Of a DNA stretch of 64,000 nt, positions 27,600 through 35,139 are shown piece by piece (position 1 is the stretch's first letter; the number at the start of each line of letters is the position of its first letter). The DNA is from Rhodobacter sp. CZR27 (GTDB lineage Bacteria > Pseudomonadota > Alphaproteobacteria > Rhodobacterales > Rhodobacteraceae). A program made the translations under genes and the position numbers. The notes beneath the pieces were generated by a model. It did no database searches and was not told where the DNA came from. It saw only the letters and a list, made by a program, of their open reading frames with translations. The stretch lies in assembly GCF_002407205.1 (NCBI RefSeq), contig NZ_CP023549.1:310001-374000 (forward strand), read 5' to 3'.

Positions 27600-27812
27600 G
27601 CGGCGCCCTTGCGCCGGGAGGCCAACTCCGCACGCAGGGGTCGAAAAAGCGGCACGGGTCAGGACCCGTGCTGCACCCGCGACGATGGCAAGAGTCCACA
27701 ATTTCCGGTTGACGTGGATCAAGGTGCGGACACCGGCGGAATGAGATCCGTGTCTCGTCGGGAAGGTTAGCTCGTGCGGACAGTCAGGTCGAAACCCCGG
27801 CGACAGGTCTAC
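27600..27812 (+). ncRNA. Structured leader with partial cobalamin-riboswitch features
   Basis: In the 478-bp gap before the mini-genes, segments like those of cobalamin riboswitches occur in order: a GCACGGGTC/GACCCGTGC hairpin (27652-27671), CTGCACCCGCGACG after it, GAGTCC (27692-27697), CGGGAAGG (27759-27766), and AGTCAGGTCGAAACC (27782-27796) resembling the B12 box. Against this, the usual short P5 helix and a good CACTG segment are not seen. An AT-rich TAAATAT at 27542 could be a -10 element for the full leader. An FNR-type site lies inside, which suggests an alternative, shorter transcript. Boundaries are approximate. Nothing else was recognised in 27365-27599. Confidence 0.4.
27709..27722. 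promoter_or_regulatory. FNR-type binding site upstream of the mini-gene cluster
   Basis: TTGACGTGGATCAA differs from the TTGAT-N4-ATCAA consensus at one position. If it activates at about -41, transcription would begin near 27757, giving an 86-nt leader before the first mini-gene. The neighbouring nos genes also carry an FNR-type site, so oxygen control of the whole area is plausible. Confidence 0.5.
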
Positions 27813-27842
27813 TTCATCCATGAGCTCCAGAGGCACCCGACC

Positions 27843-28001
27843 ATGAACTTCGCCACCGTCCAGATCTCGCCCTACATCTCTGCCCGCGGCCCCGTCGTGG
27901 CCGTGGATCCCGCGTCGGGCCTCGTCACCGTCCGGGACGGCAGCCGGACCCTTACCGGACGCCCGGTCGCGCCCGCGACCCCGCCCGCCCTGTCCGCCTG
28001 A
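27843..28001 (+). CDS. Small protein of unknown function (52 aa)
   Basis: Not recognised. It is predicted soluble, with a short beta-rich pattern (ATVQISPYISARGPVVAVD, GLVTVRDGSRTL) and no membrane segment or cysteine. The ATG at 27843 is chosen; an in-frame GTG 69 nt earlier would lie within the structured leader. It is first of four closely spaced small genes on the same strand, and the next begins 23 bp later with a GGAGG ahead of it. Coding status rests on this tight packing and on the upstream regulatory signals. Confidence 0.55.
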   Translation: MNFATVQISPYISARGPVVAVDPASGLVTVRDGSRTLTGRPVAPATPPALSA

Positions 28002-28024
28002 AGCCGCGACCGGAGGCGCGGAAG

Positions 28025-28276
28025 ATGGCGACGAAGGCACTGGCATTCGCGGGAGAGGCGGCCGTCGTGCCGCAGGACCGGACGGGCTTTGTCCGGCACA
28101 TTCAGGATGCGCTGCGCATCCGCAACTTCGAGGTGGCGCCGGCCGATGCCTTCGCGGCATGGAGCGCCTATTCCGCGACGGCCGGGTGGGCCTGGGTGCG
28201 CGTCCCCGAGGACACCTACGAGGTGCTCATGCGGATCCGGCCCTTCCTCGGCGCGACGCCCACGGTTGCGCGCTAA
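28025..28276 (+). CDS. Small protein of unknown function (83 aa)
   Basis: Not recognised. A soluble alpha/beta sequence with a likely amphipathic helix (GFVRHIQDALRIRNFEVAPADAFAAW) and a hydrophobic, tryptophan-containing middle (SATAGWAWVRVPEDTYEVL). No cysteines and no signal peptide. A GGAGG lies about 8 nt before the ATG. Spaced 23 and 10 bp from the neighbouring small genes, so probably in one operon with them. Confidence 0.65.
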   Translation: MATKALAFAGEAAVVPQDRTGFVRHIQDALRIRNFEVAPADAFAAWSAYSATAGWAWVRVPEDTYEVLMRIRPFLGATPTVAR

Positions 28277-28286
28277 GGGGGCTGCG

Positions 28287-28502
28287 ATGACACTCAGGAT
28301 TGTCCGCTGCCTGCACGGCGCCCCCGCGCGCGAGGTTCCACTGGACCGGAACCGTCTGGCGGCCCTGCTCGCCACCAATGACCGCCAGTTCCCGGACGAG
28401 GCCGCGCTGATGCGCCACCTTCGCCGCGGCAGGTCCGTCTGGATGATGCTCGCGGAATACCGGCTGCGGCCCGAGGATCAGTTCCGGCTGGTGGTCGCAT
28501 GA
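28287..28502 (+). CDS. Small protein of unknown function (71 aa)
   Basis: Not recognised. A basic, arginine-rich protein (LMRHLRRGRSVWMMLAEYRLRPEDQF) with one cysteine near the N-terminus (IVRCLHG). The high charge might suit binding to nucleic acid or to another protein, but no known fold is evident. Its stop overlaps the start of the next gene by 4 bp (ATGA), a strong sign that both are translated. Confidence 0.65.
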   Translation: MTLRIVRCLHGAPAREVPLDRNRLAALLATNDRQFPDEAALMRHLRRGRSVWMMLAEYRLRPEDQFRLVVA

Positions 28503-28681
28503 AATACCGCATCACCTACGGCTACGAGCGTCACGGCCGCGAGCGGGTCGATACCCGCGTGCTGGCCTTCGAGATCACCCTGAACACCCCGGACATCATC
28601 GAATACCTCGAGCGGCGCCTCGGTGCCGTGCTGCGGCTGGAGGCGCTGACGATCTTCGACCTGCGGCCGCTGCAGGGATGA
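28499..28681 (+). CDS. Small protein of unknown function (60 aa)
   Basis: Not recognised. Begins MKYRITYGYERHGRERVDT, with a beta-hairpin-like start and a predicted helix (PDIIEYLERRLGAVLRLEAL). The ATG overlaps the previous stop by 4 bp, so it is translationally coupled. A strong GC hairpin follows 7 bp after its stop and ends the unit against the convergent nosX. Confidence 0.65.
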   Translation: MKYRITYGYERHGRERVDTRVLAFEITLNTPDIIEYLERRLGAVLRLEALTIFDLRPLQG

Positions 28682-28687
28682 CAGACC

Positions 28688-28762
28688 CGCGGCCGCGGCG
28701 GACCTGAGCCGCGGCCGCGACTTCCGGAACGGGTGCGGCGCCGGCCGCCCGGCCCGGCGCCG
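28688..28762. terminator. Two strong stem-loops between convergent operons
   Basis: The first hairpin has perfect 12-bp arms (28688-28699 and 28708-28719) with an 8-nt loop. The second has 9-bp arms (28736-28744 and 28754-28762) with a 9-nt loop. They fill the gap between the last mini-gene and the nosX stop. No T-run is present, as is usual in this high-GC genome. They probably end transcription from both sides. Confidence 0.65.
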
Positions 28763-28766
28763 TGCG

Positions 28767-29663
28767 TCAGGCCAGCGCCGCCAGCCGCAGCTCCGGCATC
28801 CGCGCCAGCGCCGCCTCGATCCGCGGCCGATCCATCAGGCAGAACGCGGTGCTGGCGGCGTCGGCAAGGGCCGCGGAGGGGCCGGTGACGCTGACCAGCC
28901 GCCACGGCGCCTCGGCCGGATGCCCCGTGCGCGGGTCGAGGATGTGGCCCGCCTTCCCTTCCACATCGAACACCGTCCCGCGCGGCGCGGAACTGGCCAG
29001 TGCCCGGTCGCGCAGCGACAGCGTCCCCTGCCCCTCGGCCAGTGTCACAGGCCAGTCGCCGCCCCCGGGCCTGCCTCCCAGCGCCCGCAGCTCGCCCGTG
29101 TCCACCAGAACATCGGTCATCCCCTCGGCGCGCAGCCGGTCGCCGATCCGGTCGGCGATGTAGCCCTGCGCGATGCCGTTCAGCGTCAGCGCCATGCCGG
29201 GACGGCCGAGTTGCACCGCCGCCTCGTCCAGCACCACGTCGCGCCAGCCGGTCAGGTCGCGCGCGGCGGCAAGCTCGGCGGCCGAGGGCGGGCGGCCGGC
29301 CGAATGGGTCGCGGCATGAAGCGCCCAGAGCGGCTGGACCGTCGGGTCGAACAGGCCCTCCGTCGCCGCGTGCACGCGGCTGCACAGGGCAAGGCAGTCA
29401 AGGAGTTCGAACGGCGGCGCCCCAAGGACCCCGTCGCGGTTCAGCCGCACCAGCGCCGAGTCGCGGTAGAGGCTGAAGATCGCTTCGAGGCGCGCGATCT
29501 CGGCCAGTGCCCGGCCCGCCACCGCCTCGGCGTCAGGGTGGGCAAGAAGCAGGCTCACCCGGGCGCCCATCGCCTGCCCCCGGATCTCGCGCAGCGGCGG
29601 GCGGGCGAAGGCCGGCGTGGCGGCAAAGGCCGCGCTGATCGTGAGGAAACGGCGGCGGTTCAT
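28767..29663 (-). CDS. nosX: NosX: FAD:protein FMN transferase (ApbE family)
   Basis: ApbE-family flavin transferase of 298 residues, which covalently attaches FMN to the periplasmic domain of NosR. A Tat signal is present (NRRRFLTISAAFAATPAFA). Family motifs include MGARVSLLL near residue 32, GIAQGYIADRI mid-protein and a LADAASTAFCLM near the end. It is the last gene of the nos operon, 3 bp after nosL. Confidence 0.9.
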   Translation of the reverse strand: MNRRRFLTISAAFAATPAFARPPLREIRGQAMGARVSLLLAHPDAEAVAGRALAEIARLEAIFSLYRDSALVRLNRDGVLGAPPFELLDCLALCSRVHAATEGLFDPTVQPLWALHAATHSAGRPPSAAELAAARDLTGWRDVVLDEAAVQLGRPGMALTLNGIAQGYIADRIGDRLRAEGMTDVLVDTGELRALGGRPGGGDWPVTLAEGQGTLSLRDRALASSAPRGTVFDVEGKAGHILDPRTGHPAEAPWRLVSVTGPSAALADAASTAFCLMDRPRIEAALARMPELRLAALA

Positions 29664-29666
29664 CGG

Positions 29667-30209
29667 CTACTCCTTCTGCGACAAGCGGCGAAGGCTGTCG
29701 GCGAAATCCGCCTCGCTGCCGGCATCAACCTCGACGGGCGCCAGAACCTCGGCATCGCCCACCGACGCAAGCTCGGCGACGCGGCCGCCATGCTTGGCGG
29801 CAAAGCGGTCGGCCTCGCTGCGGTCGGCAAAGGGAACGAACTCGGGCGCGCCCATGCCCCCCGACCGATCCGAACCCACGACGTAGAAGGCGGCTTCGGC
29901 GGCGACCCAGCCCGCCTGTCCCGCCCGGTCCCAGCTCGGCGCGGTGCCGACGTCGTTCACATAGACGGCGGCAATCTCGGCCGCCTGTTCGGGCATCCGC
30001 TGGTAGGCGATGGCATCGCGCACCTGACTGAAGAACAGCGGGGCCTCGATCCCCTTCAGATGCACCTGGGCCTTCGGCCCGGGATGTTCCAGCAGGTTCA
30101 TCTGGCAGTAGTGCCCCACGGCCTCCGGCGTCAGCGCCACCGGGTCGGGCAGCACGGCCTCCTCGCGGCAGGCGGACAGCAGAAGGACGGCCAGCAGCAT
30201 CCGTTTCAT
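29667..30209 (-). CDS. nosL: NosL copper chaperone lipoprotein
   Basis: Outer-membrane or periplasm-facing lipoprotein of 180 residues that delivers Cu(I) for NosZ maturation. The signal ends in a lipobox (LLLSAC, about residue 14). The metal-binding CQMNLLEHPGPKAQV motif follows at about 35-49; most relatives have CGM where this has CQM. The start at 30209 overlaps nosY by 4 bp. Confidence 0.9.
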   Translation of the reverse strand: MKRMLLAVLLLSACREEAVLPDPVALTPEAVGHYCQMNLLEHPGPKAQVHLKGIEAPLFFSQVRDAIAYQRMPEQAAEIAAVYVNDVGTAPSWDRAGQAGWVAAEAAFYVVGSDRSGGMGAPEFVPFADRSEADRFAAKHGGRVAELASVGDAEVLAPVEVDAGSEADFADSLRRLSQKE

Positions 30210-31027
30210 GGCGTGACCCTCCGGAAGGCCGCGGTTGCAAGGCCGAGCGCGGCCAGCGGCCAGAGCACGACCGAGACCAGCGCATGCAGCGGCGAGACCG
30301 CGGCCGCAGCCCCGCCCACGCCGGCCGCCGCGGCCGTGGCCTGCGAGGCGGCAAGGTTGAACAGGCGGAAGGCATCGGCGGGATTGCCGAGCAGCAGCCA
30401 GGGAAAGACCTGCGTGGTGAAGCGCCCGCCGTCGTCCGCCACCACCGCCGCCAGCAGCGCGAGATCCCACAGCACGATCAGCCCTAGCCAGAGCCCGACG
30501 GCCATTCCCGCCGCCGCCCCCGGCCGGCGCGCCACGGCCGAAACCGCATAGCCCGCGCCAAGGAAGGCCGCGCCCAGCAGGAGCGACGACCAGAACAGGC
30601 GGATCAGCGCCGGCAGGCCCGCCGCGGCCTCGGGGTCCACCGCGAAGGCCGCACCGGCCGCCACGCCGTAGCCCACCGCCACCGCCAGCGCGAGGATGCC
30701 GAGATGGGCCACGAACTTGCCCAGCAGAAGCTCGCCGCGCGAGACCGGATAGCTGAGCGCCAGGGGCAGCGTCCCGCGCTCCACCTCGCCCGCCACCGCG
30801 TCGAAGGACATCAGCAGCGCGACCAGCGGCACCAGATAGACGCCAAGGCTGGTCAGGCTTGCCACCGTGACCGACAGCCGGTCCACGCCAAGCTCGCCCG
30901 TCGGTGCCGAACCCGCCGCCGACAGGACCAGCGCGAAGAGCGCCATGGTCAGGATCGCGATTGCCACCCAGCGGTTGCGCAGCGCGATGCGGAACTCGGC
31001 CGAGGCCGATGCGAGGATGCGGCTCAT
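30206..31027 (-). CDS. nosY: NosY ABC transporter permease
   Basis: Inner-membrane permease of 273 residues with about six helices, partner of NosF. The segment SFDAVAGEVERGTLPLALSYPVSRGELLLGKF is typical of NosY. The complex is needed to build the NosZ copper-sulfide centre, probably supplying a sulfur species to NosD. It overlaps nosF and nosL by 4 bp each. Confidence 0.92.
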   Translation of the reverse strand: MSRILASASAEFRIALRNRWVAIAILTMALFALVLSAAGSAPTGELGVDRLSVTVASLTSLGVYLVPLVALLMSFDAVAGEVERGTLPLALSYPVSRGELLLGKFVAHLGILALAVAVGYGVAAGAAFAVDPEAAAGLPALIRLFWSSLLLGAAFLGAGYAVSAVARRPGAAAGMAVGLWLGLIVLWDLALLAAVVADDGGRFTTQVFPWLLLGNPADAFRLFNLAASQATAAAAGVGGAAAAVSPLHALVSVVLWPLAALGLATAAFRRVTP

Positions 31028-31908
31028 GGCTGCCTCCGGCTGAAATGGGTATAGAGATCCTCGAGGCTGGGCGGCAGGATCTCGACATCGTCGATCATCG
31101 AACCCAGTGCCGCGATGTCGCCCAGGCGCGCCAGCTTCTCCTCGGGCCCGCAGGCCAGATCCACCAGCACGCCGTTGCGCCGCCCGCCGTGCAGCCGCGC
31201 GGCCACCGCATCGGCCGATCCCGGCCGGGCGGCGACCTGCAGCCGGATCGGCAGCGCCGCCTGCCGGCGCAGGTTGGCCAGCGTGTCATCCGCCACCAGC
31301 CGGCCGCCGGAAAGGATCACGATGCGGTCGGTGCGCGCCTCGACCTCGGTCAGCGCGTGGCTGGAATGCAGGATCGCCGCGCCCTCGGCGGCCAGACCGT
31401 CGAGCAGCTCGTAGAACTCGCGCCGCGAGACAGGGTCGAGGCCGCTGGTCGGCTCGTCCAGCACCAGAAGCTTCGGGTGCCCGATCAGCGCCTGCGCCAG
31501 CCCGACCCGCTGGCGCATCCCCTTGGAATAGGTGCCGAGCCGCCGCCGGGCCGCCGGACCGAGACCGACGCGATCGAGCAGGCCCGCGGCCTGCCGCGGA
31601 TCCTCGCCACGCAGGCGCAGGTAATAGGCAAGCGTCTCCACACCGGTCAGCGCGGGATGGAACGCCACGTTCTCGGGTAGGTAGGCGGTGATGGCGCGGG
31701 CCGCGCGGCTGCCGGGCGCATGACCGCCGACCGAGATCCGCCCGGCATCGGCCTCGATCAGCCCCAGCACGATCTTCATCAGCGTGGATTTCCCCGCGCC
31801 GTTGTGGCCGATCAGGGCGACCCGTTCTCCGGGGGCGACCCCGAAGCCGACCGAGGACAGGGCGGGCGTGCCGCCGTAACTCTTAGTGAGCTGCGAGAGC
31901 GTCAGCAT
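31024..31908 (-). CDS. nosF: NosF ABC transporter ATPase
   Basis: ATPase of 294 residues. Walker A is GHNGAGKST, the signature region is SKGMRQRVGLAQ, and Walker B is LLVLDEPTSGLDP. The C-terminal extension beyond the core is usual for NosF. Its first 26 bp overlap the end of nosD in a different frame, an unusually long overlap for this operon. Confidence 0.93.
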   Translation of the reverse strand: MLTLSQLTKSYGGTPALSSVGFGVAPGERVALIGHNGAGKSTLMKIVLGLIEADAGRISVGGHAPGSRAARAITAYLPENVAFHPALTGVETLAYYLRLRGEDPRQAAGLLDRVGLGPAARRRLGTYSKGMRQRVGLAQALIGHPKLLVLDEPTSGLDPVSRREFYELLDGLAAEGAAILHSSHALTEVEARTDRIVILSGGRLVADDTLANLRRQAALPIRLQVAARPGSADAVAARLHGGRRNGVLVDLACGPEEKLARLGDIAALGSMIDDVEILPPSLEDLYTHFSRRQP

Positions 31909-33199
31909 CGTCGTCTCCTTTCGGGCGGGGCGGCAGCGCCGCCTCCATCGCGGCGAAGCGGCCGGGAACCGCGATCTCGACCGGCGCCATCAGCGGATGG
32001 CTGTCGAGCACGCCGCCGGGCAGAGTCGCGGGAAAGCTCGCCTGGCTCCAGCGGATCAGCTGCACGGCGGGCGAGCCCACCAGCAGCGCGGCGGCGGGCT
32101 GCGACCACAGTATATGGTCCATCAGGTCGTTCGGGCGGAACGGCGCGTCGGCGGTGCCGTCGCCGTCAAGATCGAAGGCCGGATGATCCGACCAGAAGTT
32201 GCCGCGCCCCTCGAAACTCCATTCGACATTCCTGGAGCCGACATATTTCACCTGCGTCCGGTTGCCGAGGAAGGCGTTGCCGGTCAGGGCGTTGCGCTCG
32301 GAGCCGGCCGTGAAGTGGATGCCGATCCCGCAGCCCTCGAAGCGGTTGGCGTGGATCAGGTTGCGGTGGGCGTTGTAGATGAAGGTGCACTTGCCCGCCC
32401 CGCGGACAAGGTTGCCCGAGACCTCGGCATTGTTGACGTAGTTCAGCATCACGCCGTGGTCGCGGTCGCCGAGGCTGAGGTTGTCCTGCACCTTGACGTG
32501 ATGCGAATACATCAGCGCGAAGCCGAGGTGGTTGCCGACCGAGACGTTGCCGGTCACCTCGGAATGGTGGGCGTACATGTAGTGCACGGCAAAGCGCAGG
32601 TCGCGCATCACGTTGTTGCGGAAGGTGTTTCGGTCCGAGACGTTCACGAAGATCCCGTCGCGGCCAAGGCTGATGTCGTTGCCTTCCACCAGCAGGCCCG
32701 GCGCGCTCCAGACATAGACACCGTTGCCGCGGGCATTCATGTGGGGATCGTCGCGGCCGACGATCACGTTGTCGCGCACGATGGCGTCGCGCGCCCCGTG
32801 GATGTCCACCCCGACGAGGTTTCCCAGCAGGCGGTTGCCCTCGACGACGGCCCGCTCGGAGCCCTTGAGCAGCCGAACGCCGGAGTCGATCGCCTCGTGC
32901 GACGAGCCGGAGCCGACGATCTCGAGTCCGCGGATGGTGACATCGGGCGCGGTGACGGTGATGACGGTCCCCTTGCCGTGGCCGTCGATCACCGCTCCCG
33001 CCCGGCCGAGGAGCGAGACCGGCCGGTCAAGAAGCACCGGGCCGTCATGGCGGCCCGGTGCAAGGTCGAGCACATCGCCGGGGCTGGCCGCGGCGATGGC
33101 TGCCCTGAGCGCCCCGGCTTCGGCCGCAACCAGCCGGTCGGCCGCAGAGACCGGGCCGGCGAGCAGGCAGGACAGCGCGAGGACGAGGCGCAGCGTCAT
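31883..33199 (-). CDS. nosD: NosD periplasmic copper-centre maturation protein
   Basis: Secreted right-handed beta-helix protein of 438 residues, with a Sec signal ending near VSAAD (about residue 20). Many short CASH-type repeats are visible (GNGVYVWSAPGLLVEGNDISLGRDGIFV, NHLGFALMYSHHVKVQDN). It works with NosFY in making the CuZ cluster. It starts 2 bp after the nosZ stop and ends with an acidic tail (KGDDDADALAAH) overlapping nosF. Confidence 0.93.
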   Translation of the reverse strand: MTLRLVLALSCLLAGPVSAADRLVAAEAGALRAAIAAASPGDVLDLAPGRHDGPVLLDRPVSLLGRAGAVIDGHGKGTVITVTAPDVTIRGLEIVGSGSSHEAIDSGVRLLKGSERAVVEGNRLLGNLVGVDIHGARDAIVRDNVIVGRDDPHMNARGNGVYVWSAPGLLVEGNDISLGRDGIFVNVSDRNTFRNNVMRDLRFAVHYMYAHHSEVTGNVSVGNHLGFALMYSHHVKVQDNLSLGDRDHGVMLNYVNNAEVSGNLVRGAGKCTFIYNAHRNLIHANRFEGCGIGIHFTAGSERNALTGNAFLGNRTQVKYVGSRNVEWSFEGRGNFWSDHPAFDLDGDGTADAPFRPNDLMDHILWSQPAAALLVGSPAVQLIRWSQASFPATLPGGVLDSHPLMAPVEIAVPGRFAAMEAALPPRPKGDDDADALAAH

Positions 33200-33201
33200 C
33201 G

Positions 33202-35139
33202 TCAGGCCGCCTTCGGCTCGACGAACATGCGGCCGCGCATCTCCATGTGGAGGGCGTGGCAGAACCACTGGCAGTAATACCAGTAGACGCCCGGCTGGCC
33301 CGCGACGAAGGTGACCGACGAGGTGGCCATCGGCCCGATCTCCATCGCGACGCCATGGTTGCCCATGGTGAAGCCGTGGGTCAGGTCGTCCACGTCGTCG
33401 AGGTTGGTGACGATCACCGTCACCTCGTCGCCCTCGGTGACGGTGAACTTCTCGAGGCTGTAGCTCGGCGCCACGCCCGAGAGGTAGACGCGGACCTTGT
33501 TGCCGTCGCGGATCACCTCGCCGGTGAACTCGTCGAGGTTGACGCCATCCTTCTCGGCCTGCGCGCGCGCATCGGCCCACATCGGGTCGTTGCGGTCCCA
33601 GACGGCGCGGATGTTCGTCATCTTCGACGCGTGCACGGCGATGGCGTCATGCGGCTCGGCGAAGGTCGGGCCGTCGTGCACGATCACCATCTCGTCGCCC
33701 GAGATATCGACCAGCTGGTCGTTCTCGGGTTTCAGCGGACCCACGTTCAGGAAGCGGTCCTTCGAGAACTTGCACAGCACCACGAGCCACTTGCCGTCGG
33801 CTTCCAGCGTCTCGCCCATCGAGGTCTTCAGGTGGCCCGGCTGATAGTGCACGTCGAGCTTCTGGATGATCGGGTCGACCTGCTCGCCGTTGTGGGCGGC
33901 GATGGCCTTCTCGATGTTCCACTTCACCACCTGGCTGTCGAGGAACAGCGAGGTGTAGCAGTTGCCCTGGCCGTCGAAGGCGGTGTGCAGCGGCCCGAGG
34001 CCCAGTTCCGGCTCGGCCACGATGACCGAGCGCGGCTCGGCGCCCTCGTAGAACACCGCGTCAAGCTTGCGGACGTCGATCACGCTGACCGTCGGCGAGA
34101 GCTTGCCGTTGATGCAGAGGTGGATCTTGTCCGGCGCCATGTTGCAGCCGTGCGGGTTGTTGGCAATCGGGATGTAGCGGGTGTAGTTCTTGTTCTGGCC
34201 CTTGCGGCCGTCGATCACCTTGACCCCGTTCAGTTCCTGATAGTCGCCTGCGGCGATGCCCTTCTCGATCTCGGCCAGGTTGAAGACCACGACGTGGTCC
34301 ATCTCGGCTTCCATCATCTCGCCGAGGTTGGTGCCCATCTCCGAGTTGTAGGAGGTCGAGAAGGCATACTTGCCCTCGTAGTCCGCGTCGGTGTTGTCGA
34401 GGTTGCCCGACACCAGCACCTGCCACGCCACGTCCCACTTGTCGGCATCGACGGCGGTGAAGAAGTTCACATACTGCTTCGGATCGTCGAGCACCTTGCC
34501 GTCGTTCACCATCGGCGCCTCGTCCTCGCCATTGCAGAAGACGTAGTTCGAGCGCGGCCACTTCTGCGGACGCAGGCCGTGGATGCCCTTGGCGTTCGGG
34601 ATCTCGAGGATCGCGTCGGTCTTCATCACGTCGCAGCGCACGCGGGCCACGCGCGTGTTGGCCTTGTCGTTCATGAACAGGTAGCGGCCGTCATACTTGC
34701 CCTCGGTGAAGGACATGTGGACGTGGTGCAGGTCGCCGTTGTCATGGACCTTCTTGCCGTTCGCCGCGAGATACTTCCGCGTCTTCTCGGTCATCTTCTC
34801 GGTCATGATCTTCAGCGACTCGTTGGTCTGGCCCCAGCCCGTCGCCGAGCAGCGGTTGAACACCGGCACCCGCATCAGCTCGCGCATCGAGGGAACACCC
34901 AGGATGCGCAGCTCACCCGTCTGGCCCGAGGACCAGAAGCCGTAGTATTCGTCCAGTTCGCCCGGCGCGAGCATGGCCTTGCCTGCGGCCGAGGCCGGCG
35001 CGGTCGCGGCGACGGTGGCGATCCCCGCCCCGCCCGCAAGCATGGCCGCCCGCGGTGCCAGCGCGCCGAACGCGACGCCCCCGGCCGTTGCCCCCAGCAG
35101 GCCCCGCCGGCTGATTCCTCCCTGATCCTTGTCAGACAT
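33202..35139 (-). CDS. nosZ: Nitrous oxide reductase
   Basis: Periplasmic multicopper enzyme of 645 residues that reduces N2O to N2. A Tat signal ([12 protein letters not shown]) marks it as clade I. The beta-propeller domain carries CuZ histidines in motifs such as HVHMSF, NPHGCN and EPHDAIAVH. The C-terminal cupredoxin has the CuA site [12 protein letters not shown] with its two cysteines, two histidines and methionine. Length is normal and no ligand appears missing. It overlaps nosR by 8 bp. Confidence 0.97.
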   Translation of the reverse strand: MSDKDQGGISRRGLLGATAGGVAFGALAPRAAMLAGGAGIATVAATAPASAAGKAMLAPGELDEYYGFWSSGQTGELRILGVPSMRELMRVPVFNRCSATGWGQTNESLKIMTEKMTEKTRKYLAANGKKVHDNGDLHHVHMSFTEGKYDGRYLFMNDKANTRVARVRCDVMKTDAILEIPNAKGIHGLRPQKWPRSNYVFCNGEDEAPMVNDGKVLDDPKQYVNFFTAVDADKWDVAWQVLVSGNLDNTDADYEGKYAFSTSYNSEMGTNLGEMMEAEMDHVVVFNLAEIEKGIAAGDYQELNGVKVIDGRKGQNKNYTRYIPIANNPHGCNMAPDKIHLCINGKLSPTVSVIDVRKLDAVFYEGAEPRSVIVAEPELGLGPLHTAFDGQGNCYTSLFLDSQVVKWNIEKAIAAHNGEQVDPIIQKLDVHYQPGHLKTSMGETLEADGKWLVVLCKFSKDRFLNVGPLKPENDQLVDISGDEMVIVHDGPTFAEPHDAIAVHASKMTNIRAVWDRNDPMWADARAQAEKDGVNLDEFTGEVIRDGNKVRVYLSGVAPSYSLEKFTVTEGDEVTVIVTNLDDVDDLTHGFTMGNHGVAMEIGPMATSSVTFVAGQPGVYWYYCQWFCHALHMEMRGRMFVEPKAA

